64,000 nucleotides of DNA, from assembly GCF_003597395.2 (NCBI RefSeq), contig NC_133770.1:7398317-7462316 (forward strand), read 5' to 3'. Both the position numbers and the translations under genes were made by a program. The stretch comes from Chelonoidis abingdonii. Taxonomy: Eukaryota > Chordata > Testudines > Testudinidae. The notes beneath the pieces are model-generated. The model saw only the letters and a program-made list of their open reading frames with translations. It had not been told where the DNA came from and did no database searches. Every line of letters starts with the position of its first letter. The stretch's first letter is position 1. Below, in pieces: positions 11,155 through 20,984 of this stretch.

Positions 11155-11520
11155 TGCCATTCATCCTGGTTTTACCCAGGCAGTCCGGTTTTTGGCTTCT
11201 GGTTGAAAAGGGGACCTGGTAACCCTAAACTGCACCCAAAACAAGAGTCCAGTTACTGTGGGGTGGGGGTCATTAATCTGCCCCAGCTCCAGCTCAGCCA
11301 GGACCTACCTGCAGGCAGGCTCCTTGAGACGATCCAACAAGCGACAGGAGGAGGGCGGGAGAGGAGCAAGTGACGGGGATGGGGCCTTGGGGGAAGAAGT
11401 GGAGCAGGAGGGGGACCTTGGGGGAAGAGGTAGAGCAGAGATGGGGCCTTGATGGGAAGAGGCAGGACAGGGGTGGGTTCCCCGGGGTTCCGGTTATCAG
11501 CAATTAGAAAAGGGGAAACC
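11155..11520. repeat. Possible MITE pair ending in TAGGGTTACC/TAGGGTTGCC type termini
   Basis: The inverted complement at about 11225-11205 reads TTAGGGTTACCAGGTCC. It resembles the start of the repeat at 30172 (TAGGGTTGCCTGGTGTCC), and both carry GTTGAAAAGGG. A purine-rich internal block follows. The family and boundaries are not settled. Confidence 0.35.
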
Positions 11521-11807
11521 TTAAATCAGACCCTAGACTTCAGTGGAGCCACTCTTGATTTTCACTAGTGTAAGCAAGAGGTGGGTTATGCCCTTAATTT
11601 ATAGGAGCCATACCCAGCAAACAGAGTCATCTTGCTTTATAGTTACATAACTACATACAGCACAGTTTAAAAGGCCCAAGGGAAAAGAACCAAGATTCCT
11701 TTGGACATAGGAACTGATTCAGTCCCTGTCTTTCTCTCCAAGGCACAAGTGTGTGAACAGAACTCATGGAAGAAAACAATGATGCCCAATGCTAGTCCAA
11801 GGGCACG

Positions 11808-12212
11808 TCTGCACTTCAAACCCAGAACCGGCACAGACGCACCTCTGCGCAGCTGAAGCTCTGTGGAGGGGGAAGCAGAGCGAGTAGGAGCAGTTGCCTA
11901 CCCATAAAGCCAGCCCTGGCCCATCTGCATACCATGCTGCTCTCACATCTGCGATGCCCACTACTCTCAGACTGTCCAGCACCTCCGTCAGCAGCAGCAC
12001 AAAAGTATGGGTGGTAACACTGCAATCTCCTGACAACAGCCTTGTGACCCATCCACCCACAAAACTCTCTTTTATGTCAGGACCCCCATGGTTATAACAC
12101 TCTGAAATGTCAGATGCAAATATCTGAATCCATGAAATTGATGATTTTTAAAACCATATGACCGTGAAATTGGCCAAGATGGACCATGAATTTGGTAGGG
12201 CCCTAATCATGA
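11808..12212. repeat. Two short reptile-type repeats, the second ending in TAGGGCCCT
   Basis: 11808-12060 is a GC-rich repeat starting AGGGCACGTCTGCACT. 12085-12212 is AT-rich, carries CATGAAATTGATGATTTTTA and CATGAATTTGGTAGGGCCCT, and ends like the terminus of a hAT-type MITE. I found no matching opposite terminus or target duplication, so it is probably truncated. Confidence 0.4.
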
Positions 12213-12506
12213 GATTTCCCTTCCTTTGTGAAGTGCTTTGAAATCTGTGGATAAAAGTGGTACTGAAGAATTATGTGTTATTTTATCCTGAGAACTATGA
12301 CTGTAAATGCTTCTTTAATTTTACCTTGCTCTGAGTCCTGGAGAATAATACAGGATTTGTGTGGGCTTCAGTTTTTTGAGCTCTGTCACTATGGCATTAA
12401 CAATAATCCATCAGCTCTGTCTGGATCTAAGGACAGCACATGTTACAGAGATGGATTATATGTAATTTTGCTCCAATTATTTTATTTTGCTTCTATACTT
12501 AGAATA

Positions 12507-12830
12507 AGAACATAACAGCCATGCTGGGTCAGACCAAGTGTCCATCTAGCCCAGTATCCTGTCTTCCAACAGGGGCCAGTGCCAGATACTTCAGAGGAAT
12601 GAACAAAACAGGGCAATTTAAAAATGATTCATCCCCTGCTGTCCAGTCCAGACGTCTGGCAATCCGAGCTTTAGGGACACCCAGATCATGAGGTTGGGTC
12701 TCTGACCAACTTGGCTAATAACTGTCAGAGGAGCTATCTTTCATGTATAAGACATCCCATGAATCTGGTTCTTTGGGGAGTCATTCCAGATTCATATTCG
12801 TGTAAGTGAGAACAGAATCCAACCCAGAAT
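12507..12830 (-). mobile_element. CR1 LINE 3' end fragment
   Basis: On the minus strand this is a CR1 3' UTR. The + strand shows AAGAACATAACAGCCATG, CTGGGTCAGACCAAGTGTCC and CATCTAGCCCAGTATCCTGT, the inverse of the tail at about 10380-10445. It is 5' truncated. The inner boundary is vague. Confidence 0.75.
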
Positions 12831-13179
12831 TTTTCATATGGACAACATAGCCCCTTTCCTGGGCTTTATCATTCTCTTGTCACTGTCTAGGGTTAATGGG
12901 AGACAATTTGTATCTGAAGAAACAGCCAATGTTCTGCTTAAGATTCTCAAACATATTCATAACCCAGGTCAGACTCTTCTATGCTTTCCCCTTAAAATAT
13001 GTCTCCTTTTTATGCACCTCATCAGCCAAGATGAGGAAAGACCTTGTCCTTGTTGGCTGAGAGAGAGGGGAGCCATGCCTCTCCCTACATCACAAGTATC
13101 CCAGTCCGTAAACACTTAAAGAGACCATAACCTAGGTTGTCCCACAGTCTCTGATTATTACCCTGGGACCGCATCTCCT

Positions 13180-13187
13180 CTTCCAGC
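13180..13187 (+). repeat. 8-bp target-site duplication, left copy
   Basis: CTTCCAGC, identical to 13590-13597. Confidence 0.75.
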
Positions 13188-13589
13188 TAGGGCCGCCCGG
13201 GGGGAGAGGCAAGTGGGGCAATTTGCCCCAGGCCCGCAGAAGCCCCCATGAGAGTTTTTTGGGGCCCCTGGAGTGGGTCCTTCACTCTCTCTGGGGGCCC
13301 CGGAGCTTTTTGCGCTCCGGATCTTCGGCAGCAATTCGGCGGCAGGGAGTCCTTCGGCTCTGGAGCGGACAGACTTCCTACCACCAAATTACTGCCAAAG
13401 CGGGACCCGCAGATGAAGTGCAGGGTCTTTGGCAGCAATTTGGGGGAAGGGGGTCCCCAACGTGGGTCTTTGGGGCACTTCTACAGCGGGTCCCAGAGCG
13501 GAAGGGCCCCCGCACCACCTAATTACCACTGAAGCACGGGCCCCTACCACCGAAGACCCCAGGCCCCCTGAATCCTCTGGGCGGCCCTG
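13188..13589. mobile_element. hAT-type MITE, 402 bp
   Basis: The 10-bp inverted termini AGGGCCGCCC (13189-13198) and GGGCGGCCCT (13579-13588) are perfect. The 8-bp duplication CTTCCAGC directly flanks the element. An 8-bp duplication with CAGGG-like ends is the hAT signature. The interior is GC-rich and non-coding, and the long open frames across it are compositional. A shorter inverted relative lies at 16334-16502. Confidence 0.85.
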
Positions 13590-13599
13590 CTTCCAGCAT

Positions 13600-14855
13600 C
13601 TGTTCCAAACTCCTGGACCAGGGTTTAGCTGGCCCAGTCCCCACCACTTGTTAAATGGGAAAGACTACCCTATCACAGGGCCATTGGTGTTTGACCCTGG
13701 CTTCAGTTACCAATGGACACAAAATATAAAATATATGAAACCGATAAAACAACCGAGAGAAGAAGAGGAGCAGCTTAGATGACTTAACCCCCAAATTTAG
13801 GTTTAGTGGGTGTATCCTCTAAAATTGCTCAGAGCTATAGTCTATCCATAGAATCCCACTATAGATGTCTTCTTTCGGGACACTTGAAAAACCATTTGCA
13901 CATGCTCGGGTGGATGATACCCAGAGCTCGGCCAACATAAGCACCAAAGCCGTCCTCGAGAAAGCATTGCCTGTGACATCTCTAGGAAGCAGCAGAGATC
14001 ACCAGACACCTTCCTCTGCCTGCAGCACCTAATGGACACTCTGGGGCTGATTTTAGTAGAAATCAGGCTGTTTTGCTTTTGCAGTTTTCACCAGAGTCAA
14101 CAGAGTTCTGCCCACTGAGGCCTAGAACGTTCGGAATTGACCAGATGGGATTTGCCAAAGTTTTCGCAATACCCAGAGGCAGACTACAAGACAGACAGAG
14201 AAATGCCTTTGATTTGCAAGTAGGGCCTCACGTCACCTGACCACATAGGGGATAATAATACTTCCTGTCTGTATTCTCTTCCAGGTACTGGCCGGTTTGA
14301 ATCATGTCTAGCACAATGAAGTCCCTGATCTCAGTTGGGGTATCTAGGCAGTACTGGAATATAAATAATAATTTGTTGGCGACTCTTTTATGCATGCCAG
14401 ACACTGGAGGGAGACATGCTACTGCACCCTTAGCTAATTAGTTGCACCTATCTCACCACAACTCTATGGAGACAGAGCACCCCCAGTTTTATCAGTGACA
14501 TAAAAAGTCTCGGTGTTTTGCCCACCTCTAGCACATTCTGCCGTGGGAATAATTTCCACCAGGCATTTCAGGTGAAAAGTGCTGTAACCAACCTAAAAGC
14601 ACATGCAATGAAAGTAGCAGATGATCTTAAATTATAGCTCTAGCAAACCAGACCGGGATTAAATTGCCTTGTAAGTGCTGGTTTCTTCAATTGAGTGCAG
14701 ACACGTTAGCACTAACTGGAAACAACTTTGGTGTATGTGTGTGTCGTGTGGGTTTTGCTTATGTGGCTTTCATTGCCTTTACAGATTTGCCTTATATACA
14801 TCACTGAGCATAATGGGACAAATTACAACTGGTCTTGAACACATGTAACTAAAGG
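13600..14855. other. Unassigned non-coding stretch
   Basis: I saw no gene or well-bounded repeat here. Frames are short and broken. Confidence 0.3.
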
Positions 14856-14859
14856 GGGG

Positions 14860-15095
14860 GGCGGGATTTTTCAGCCAACATTTTTTTTTTTCAGCAAAAA
14901 AATGCAGGTTTGGTGACACCAAAATGTGCTATGAGATAGGTTGTTCATTCTGAAAATAAAATTTAAAAAGTCTCAATGTTTCATTTTGCCACATTCCAAA
15001 CCAAATATTTCACTTTTAGGGGGAACTGAAAAACCTTTTTGTTTCCAAATGTCCTTCTATTTCATTTTTTAAAAAATTCAACAGTCTGTAAAAAT
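14860..15095. repeat. AT-rich repeat with TTTCAnnTTT-type words, copy 1
   Basis: Runs of words such as TTTTTCAGC, TTTCATTTTGCC and CCAAATATTTCACTTTT resemble the blocks at 50460-50790 and 54715-55110. I take the three as one low-complexity interspersed family, probably non-autonomous. Confidence 0.4.
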
Positions 15096-15138
15096 GGTCA
15101 AAATCAAAACAGAAAAGCAAAAAAACCAAAACCAACAA

Positions 15139-15270
15139 CCTGCGGCGCGGCCAGAGCGGCAAAGCAGGGGAAAAAAAAACAAAACAAAAAAACAACCTAC
15201 GGCACGGCCGGAGCAGCAAAGCAGGGGAAAAAAAATCCTGTGGGGTGGCCGGAGCCAGGGTGCAGGGGGA
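15139..15270 (+). repeat. Tandem repeat, three diverged units of about 40-55 bp
   Basis: Three successive units share the frame CCTrCGGCrCGGCCrGAGC, then GCAAAGCAGGGG, then an A-rich run. The third unit is the most diverged (CCTGTGGGGTGGCCGGAGCC). This produces repeated AARPERQSRGKK-like frames that are not a gene. Confidence 0.65.
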
Positions 15271-15720
15271 CTCCCTGTGCTACAGATGTGCCCCAGCTAG
15301 CGGAGGGGAGGGAGCAGGAGGGAGAGAGAGAAGGGAGGCAGTCAGGGCTTCCACCACGCCGCCTGTTGGGAGGGCTCGGTGCTGCTCTGGTCGGTGGAGA
15401 GGCAAGGACGTGGGCTGCTGAGCTTGCTGCAGACCTGGCACTGGCTGGGGCATACAGAGCGCGCAGCCCACTTCCAGCAGGGCACTCCCCTCCTCAGCGC
15501 CGCCGCCCCCTACAAGGCAGCCAGAGCGACAAACAAACAAAAAAAAAAGGCAGCCGTCCCACCTAGAATTGGACGGAAGCCACCCCATAGAATCTGCTGC
15601 CCCAAGCACAAGCTTGCTCGGCTGGTGCCTGGAGCTGGTCCTGTGCTGAGTATTACGTTTGAAAAGGTTTGCTCTTTCAAGATGATCCCCCACCTGGGTT
15701 TCCTTTGAATCGTTTGAACA
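15271..15720. repeat. GC-rich interspersed repeat, family unknown
   Basis: This segment, rich in AG-G words, contains GGAAGCCACCCCATAGAATC and CTGGTGCCTGGAGCTGG, which look like parts of a common reptile repeat. No termini could be fixed. Confidence 0.3.
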
Positions 15721-16234
15721 GTGCCTAACCAAACTGCAGGGAACTTCTGAAGTTCAGTACAAGTTTCCCTGCACCGCATTGTGGCTGTTTGTCTTCCTCT
15801 AGTGGCTAGACCTCATATAAAGCTTTAGGAGTCTCCTACTGCCTTCAGACTAATAGATCAGGTCCTACAACTTAAGCGCTTTCCAATCCAGCAGCCTCCA
15901 GATTTAGTCCCTGTAAATAGCCTGTCAAGGGCCATTGTTACATGAGCATAGATTGAGGCAGGTCCGTTTTTGGCCTAAACTTTTCAGAAGCATATCCACA
16001 TATCTGAAGCATATCTGTTTCTGTTTGTGAAGCCGTATAAAGAACATTAATAACTCTGCCTTGGATGTACATCTCATCCTAAAGAGGGCACCATCAGTAG
16101 CAGCAGCAGCACTTTTTGAATAATCAACAACCATATTGGTAAACGTACACTCCGCCATTGAGAGAGAAAAGGCATTAATCATTTATTTGGACTGGTAGTT
16201 GTAGTAAGATGAGGCCTTGAAACATAAACACTTG

Positions 16235-17058
16235 TGTCGGAGGCCCAGTCTGAGGCCTGAAGCCTGAACCAAAGAACTTCTAGGCATTGCTAAGCAAAAG
16301 TTGGGGTGTGAGCCAGAGGCAGGCCCCACTCACCAGGGACACCAGAAGATTCAGCGGACCTGGGGCAAAGTAATTTTGGGGGCCCCTTCCATAAAAAAAA
16401 GTTGCAATACTATAGAATACTATATTCTCGTGGGAGTCCCTGCAGGGCCCAGGCCTGGGGCAAATTACCCCACTTGCCCCCCCTTCCGCCTGAGCAGCCC
16501 TGCTACTCACAGAAGTTGGCAAGAAGAGGGCTACTAGAAGCAGGTGCATCCCCACATAAGTGCTAATAAGGGGAACTTGTGCCGAGATGGCATCAGAAAA
16601 CTCCACAGACATAACAAGGAACAGGCAGGTGCATCTTAAAGACAGGGTCAAAAGGACAACATGATGGATAGATTCATTTGAACCGACATGATCAAAGGGA
16701 AGACAGCACCCTAATGAGCCAAGGGGCTGTACCTCAATACGTCAGTAGGGATGAGTAATCTGTCCTGTAATTGTATAAAAGTAGGTCCCAGAGTGCACAT
16801 CTTTGTCCAGCCTAGGGGGCAATGGAGTGTCCCACCACTGACTGAGCTGTGTCCACTGCCAGGGGACACATATTTGTAGTATGTCCTGTAGAGTCTATGG
16901 GAAACTATTACTGTGCTTCGTTTGACAATAAACCTGGCCGGGTTCCTTCGTACCTTACTTGAGTGTGTGGTCTTTGGGGGGTTCTCTCAGAATTTGCTGT
17001 GTCAGCGATCTGCGCAGAGCCGGGGCAGCACACAGAGGGGACACGCATGCAGCCGACT
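16235..17058 (+). mobile_element. Probable ERV solo LTR carrying a nested MITE
   Basis: It starts about TGTCGGAGGCCC. It holds a TATA box (TATAAAA, 16774-16780) and a polyadenylation signal (AATAAA, 16927-16932) 150 bp downstream, an LTR-like U3-R-U5 order. No internal coding region flanks it. The 169-bp MITE at 16334-16502 interrupts the left part. The right end is obscured because a PLE end starts at about 17059, so a terminal CA and a target duplication could not be confirmed. Confidence 0.55.
16334..16502 (-). mobile_element. hAT-type MITE, 169 bp, relative of the 13188 element
   Basis: The ends are CAGGG (16334) and CCCTG (16502). It is flanked by CCACTCAC (16326-16333) and CTACTCAC (16503-16510), an 8-bp duplication with one mismatch. 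Its complement shares CAAGTGGGG.AATTTGCCCC with the left part of the 13188-13589 element, and GCTGAATCTTCTGG with its right end, so it is an internally deleted or related copy in the opposite orientation. Confidence 0.8.
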
Positions 17059-17182
17059 ATCAGAGGGGTAGCCATGTTAGTCTGAATCTGTAAAAGCAGC
17101 AGAGAATCCTGTGGCACCTTATAGACTAACAGACGTTTTGGAACATGAGCTTTCGTGGGTGAATACCCACTTCGTCAGATGA
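17059..17182 (-). mobile_element. Penelope-like element 3' terminal fragment
   Basis: On the minus strand this is the end of a PLE. It has the hammerhead-like core, then the tail with GTTAGTCTATAAGGTGCCAC and the ending GGCTACCCCTCTGAT. The same terminus, in the same orientation, opens the PLE palindrome at 56858. It is truncated just 5' of the ribozyme core. Confidence 0.85.
17141..17178 (-). ncRNA. Hammerhead-ribozyme-like core in a PLE end (intact core)
   Basis: On the minus strand it reads CTGACGA, then stem II GTGGGT-ATTC-ACCCAC, then GAAA. A tiny stem III follows (A-GC, loop TCAT, GT-T), then C at the expected cleavage site. CUGANGA and GAAA are the invariant hammerhead core, and stem II is six perfect pairs. 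Hammerhead motifs with a very short stem III are known from PLEs. Stem III includes one G-U pair. Stem I is not convincing (few pairs between 17179-17190 and 17130-17140), so self-cleavage is uncertain. Confidence 0.6.
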
Positions 17183-17396
17183 ATGAGACTGTTATCATCA
17201 TCGAACAAGAGCAGAGCACCACACCGGTAGCTACTGACAACAGTAGTTTTTTGAGAGCTGGAAAGGATGATTAGTTCACATCAACTGGCAGGAAAAAAAT
17301 TACATAAATAAGCTCTTTGCTGATATTATTTGACCAGCCCTTTTCACTCATGTAGGACCCTGTGATACTTTGCAAAAGCATTGGTTCAGTAGTGAT

Positions 17397-17590
17397 ACCT
17401 AACAATCACACAGCACTTTTCATCTGTAGAGCTCAAAGCACTTTACAAATGAGGTCAGTGTCATTATCCCCATTTTACAGATGGGGAAACTGAGTCATGG
17501 GATGAGGAAGTGACTGGCCCAAGGTCACCCAGCAGGTCAGTGGCAGAACAATGGATATGCCAGCTCTCCTGAGCTCTATCCTCCAGGCTA
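17397..17590 (-). mobile_element. MIR/CORE-SINE or L2-type tail
   Basis: CCCATTTTACAGATGGGGAA and CCAAGGTCACCCAGCAGGTC are the inverted core and 3' region of MIR-type ancient repeats. An AAGCACTTTACAAATGAGGT block precedes them. Confidence 0.7.
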
Positions 17591-17599
17591 CACTGCCTC

Positions 17600-18140
17600 C
17601 AGTACTAACTCAGTGTCTCACTATAGGCCCACCCCTGAGCAAAGGGTTCTACATAACCCTTGGTACTAGCTTGACTCTGACAGCCTGGGACGGGGCATGC
17701 ACCCCACACTGGTCTGCAAGAGTTTAATAGTCTAGAGAGGCTGCTCAAAGAGCAGCCAATATGAGGGTGGTTGTGAGGAGCAGCCAATCAGGACGTGGCA
17801 GGCCCATATAAGAAGAGCAGCAGGGCAGAGCAGGGTTAGTAACTGCTTGAAGCTCAATGAGGGAAGATCAGGCTTCTAGCAAGAGGAAGGAGCACCAGCA
17901 CCATCGACTGAGCAGTGCTACTAGCAGGGACCAGGGGAGCTAGAGAGAGCTCCTGGCTGGCTGCTAAGACTGGCATGCTGAGGCCCTGAAATCCACCTCC
18001 CGCATGATTAGATCCTTTGCTTTCCCTTCTGCTACCTACTCTATCTAATCTATGGCATGCCTAATGAACCCATCACCATGGCATCTAGACAACGGTACCT
18101 GCTCAGCTTTAGATTCTTCAGCAAGAACTTCAGCCTATGT
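17600..18140. other. Unassigned non-coding stretch
   Basis: I see no gene. 17700-17960 has an LTR-like flavour (CCAATATGAGG, ATATAAGAAGAG) but no clear ends. Confidence 0.25.
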
Positions 18141-18149
18141 TAGAGATAT

Positions 18150-18212
18150 AGGACCAGATCCAGTGACATCAATGGAACTAAACCAATTCATACCAGCTGA
18201 GGATCTGGCCCA
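18150..18212. repeat. Palindromic repeat, GGACCAGATCC/GGATCTGGCC type
   Basis: It begins GGACCAGATCC and ends ACCAGCTGAGGATCTGGCC, an imperfect foldback. Related copies are at 34967, 42311, 51176, 53140 and 55175. Confidence 0.6.
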
Positions 18213-18659
18213 TATAGTTAGAAATAGGTCAGCCACAGAGACAAGCCAAGAAAGAAAAAGGAAAGATTTGATTTCCTTGAGCAGAGCTTTTGCCGTTGTA
18301 GAGATCCTCTAACAACTGAGATGTTGAATTCTTAGGGCCAGACAGAAAGAGCTCAATTAGGGAAAGGTACCTATGATAAAGGAAGAAACTCCCTAGGTAT
18401 TATCCTACAGACACACTGCCAAATCTCATTGTTCCTTCCTAAGTAAGAACCTAATCCAAAAGTGTTGATTGGGTTATTAGGATGCCAGGGGGAAATTTAT
18501 TTTTTTTCTTTTATAAAGTGTTATTCACCATTACAGTTGTGCCAAGTTCCTGTGCTGTTTAGAAAGCACAGAGGTTCTCTCCGGGGAGTCATCTCTTTGA
18601 AACACCCCAGAACAAAAGCTTTCAAACAATGCAGACCGAAAATAAACGACAAAGGCAGA

Positions 18660-19145
18660 AGCAGTTTCGTCAGGTGGTGTAACGGACCAGGATGTAGGCA
18701 GTCTGGCATAGCAGTCAGAACAGGGTGTCCGGTCTAGTGGGCAGAGCAAGCATGCACGCTGGAGGACAAAGCACCAGAGTCAACTGCCAATGACCAGAGC
18801 CAGGGGTCAAAACAAGAGTCAGAATCAAAGGCCAGGGTTAGAGCCAGGACTGGTAATTCATGATCAGAAGCAAGGCATTAGGGCAGGAACCGGAGGAGAG
18901 GCAAGGATCTAGCATGGAGCAGGAGCACTGTGGGAACAGGAGTGAGGAGCAGAACAGGAATCAGGAGCAGCGTTGGGCGCAGGGGGCAGGCACAAGCGGG
19001 ATCCAATTTAGCAACAGCAGGAAATCACCTTGTTGCTCAGACAAACGTTCTAGGCCTCCTTTTGACTTTAATAGTGTGGTTGGACCAATCAGTGGAGCTG
19101 AGCGATCCTTCATTCAGGGGTCCCATGGGTGTTGGCTTGGCTGAA
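18660..19145 (+). repeat. Second copy of the AGCCAGGGGTCA-rich repeat
   Basis: A block of CCAGAGCCAGGGGTCA-like units is followed by a TGGACCAATCAGTGGAGC tail, matching the plan of 4790-5480. The family is unknown. Confidence 0.55.
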
Positions 19146-19149
19146 GCTA

Positions 19150-19324
19150 GAGTCTTACTAGCTAGGGAGGTGGTGGAATCTCCTTCCTTAAGAGGTTTTT
19201 AAGGTCAGGCTTGACAAAGCCCTGGCTGGGATGATTTAGTTGGGGTTGGTCCTGCTTTGAGCAGGGGATTGGCTAGATGACCTCCTGAGGTCCCTTCCAA
19301 CCCTGATATTCTATGATTCTATGA
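19150..19324 (+). mobile_element. CR1 LINE 3' end fragment
   Basis: It contains the CR1 3' UTR phrases GGGATTGGCTAGATGACCTC and GGTCCCTTCCAACCCTGATA. It ends in the CR1 terminal octamer repeats ATTCTATGATTCTATGA. It is 5' truncated. Confidence 0.9.
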
Positions 19325-19378
19325 CAAAGAGCTCTTCTTCAGGTCTGGGGAATGTACTCATGGTATCACAGTGAAATA

Positions 19379-20002
19379 CAGTAGAATCTCGTTTATCCAA
19401 TCTTATTGGGACTGGGGCCAGACCGGATAACCAAGAGACTGGGCAAAGAGCTTTCTAGCCATTATTTTAAGATGTGGCGTTGCTTTTAAACTAGCTGACC
19501 TCTCCCAGAAAAGCCCACTTCTTTGTTTACAGTATACACAAACTGTTACTTCTAGTAAAGTACCCATTTTAAAAATGCAGAAATGATCGTTTTAAGATGC
19601 AACAACAGTGATACTAATGGTAACCACTAACAATAACAATACGTAATATGCATAAAGTATCAAATTAAAATACAGTACTGCAAACAACACAGCAGCACTG
19701 ACATTTATATTGGCTGGAAAAAATCTGGCTCTTTGTAATACCGTGCTTTTCCCAATGTTATAATCTTGGGCTGTTTTTGCCAGTGACTCTCCTTTTTTTG
19801 ATTGTATTAATAATCCCTATTTTAGCCTCCAATGACACGACTACGTCTTCTTGCTAAGTCGTTGTGAGGCTGAAAACACTCAACAGTTACAGTAGAGTTG
19901 CCATGGAGGTGACGTCAATTTCCCATATTCCTGTGTGTGCTAGTTGTTCGGTTAATACGGAGAAGCCAGATAATAGACGCTCAAATAAATGGGGGTCTGC
20001 TG
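19379..20002 (-). mobile_element. Tigger/pogo-like DNA transposon remnant
   Basis: Imperfect inverted ends (CAGTAGAATCTCGTTTATCC on the left; CAGCAGACCCCCATTTAT on the complement of the right) sit next to TA on both sides (19377-19378, 20003-20004), as in Tc1/mariner/pogo elements. On the minus strand, about 19836-19733, a broken frame reads SLEAKIGIINTI, then KKGESLAKTAQDYNIGKSTV. This is the psq-type helix-turn-helix that starts pogo/Tigger transposases. A one-base indel splits it and the DDE part is missing. Confidence 0.75.
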
Positions 20003-20345
20003 TACAAGATGGAATAGACCGTTAAGCATAGGTTGCAGGAGACCAGTTGAAATGAAGTGGGCAATTACCACCTGTGCAGACACAGGACGGAGGCAGGTAA
20101 GTTTAACAGCTGCTACATTTCTCCCCAGAAGTGGCTGCCTTTCAGTTATAGGCAACGGGACTCCTCAGTGCAGTACATACAGTCTGTATGATCAGTTAGG
20201 AAAGTTTGCCAAGACTTTGGGAGCAATTTGTGTGAAAGGGGCTATATAAATGCAAGATCATTATCATATTTGTCTGCAACACCCAGAGAGTTATCTTTTT
20301 TTAAAATGGGTTTTTTTATAAGTGTAGATAATTACCAAGGGTTCT

Positions 20346-20413
20346 GGGCCTGATCCAAAACCCATTAAAGTCAGTGGAAACCATTCCATTGACTTCAGTA
20401 GGCTTTGGAGCAG
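20346..20413. repeat. Palindromic repeat, GGCCTGATCC/CTTTGGAGCA type
   Basis: An imperfect hairpin is built round ATTAAAGTCAGTGGAA and TTCCATTGACTTCAGTAGG. A second copy lies at 24827-24894 and a half copy at about 40865-40905. Confidence 0.5.
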
Positions 20414-20984
20414 CCTGTATAAATATTCATATCATATACTCATTAATAATTTGTGTCTGACAGAGGCACATTTAAATGTTCCATTCGCTACTCCAAGTGT
20501 TTCCATTATAACTACGGATCTAAATAAACTCTGATACCTGATTATAGCATTCGCATTACCCATGTCTCTGTGTGTTCAGTTTTTAAAACTTTTAATAACA
20601 TTGCTTTCATCGGTGTGATTATAGATTGCTGTTTAACCACTTTGAAGCCAGAGGAAGGACGACTCACCAAAAACATTTCACGCGTAGGGGTAATAAAGCC
20701 AGGTAAGAAATGTTCAGTTGTTTGTAGATGCAATACCAGGAAGAAGAGACATTTTAAACAGTCATGTGACTTTTGATGTAGCTTGTCTTAGAAGCAGAAG
20801 TGAGTCAAAACAGGAATGTCAATTCCAAATCTCTTTGGAGTTCGGGTGGATTTAACTGTGTTCATACATCATGGTAGTGGATGTGATATAAACACCTAAG
20901 AGATAAGATTAAAGAGGATACTTTGATACAGCCCCCTGATTCTGGAAAACCGAAAAAGGCCAATTTCCCCACTGCAATTCATAG

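Noticed and set aside
13223..13782. Several long overlapping plus-strand frames
   Set aside because: They lie in or run out of the GC-rich 402-bp hAT MITE and are compositional.
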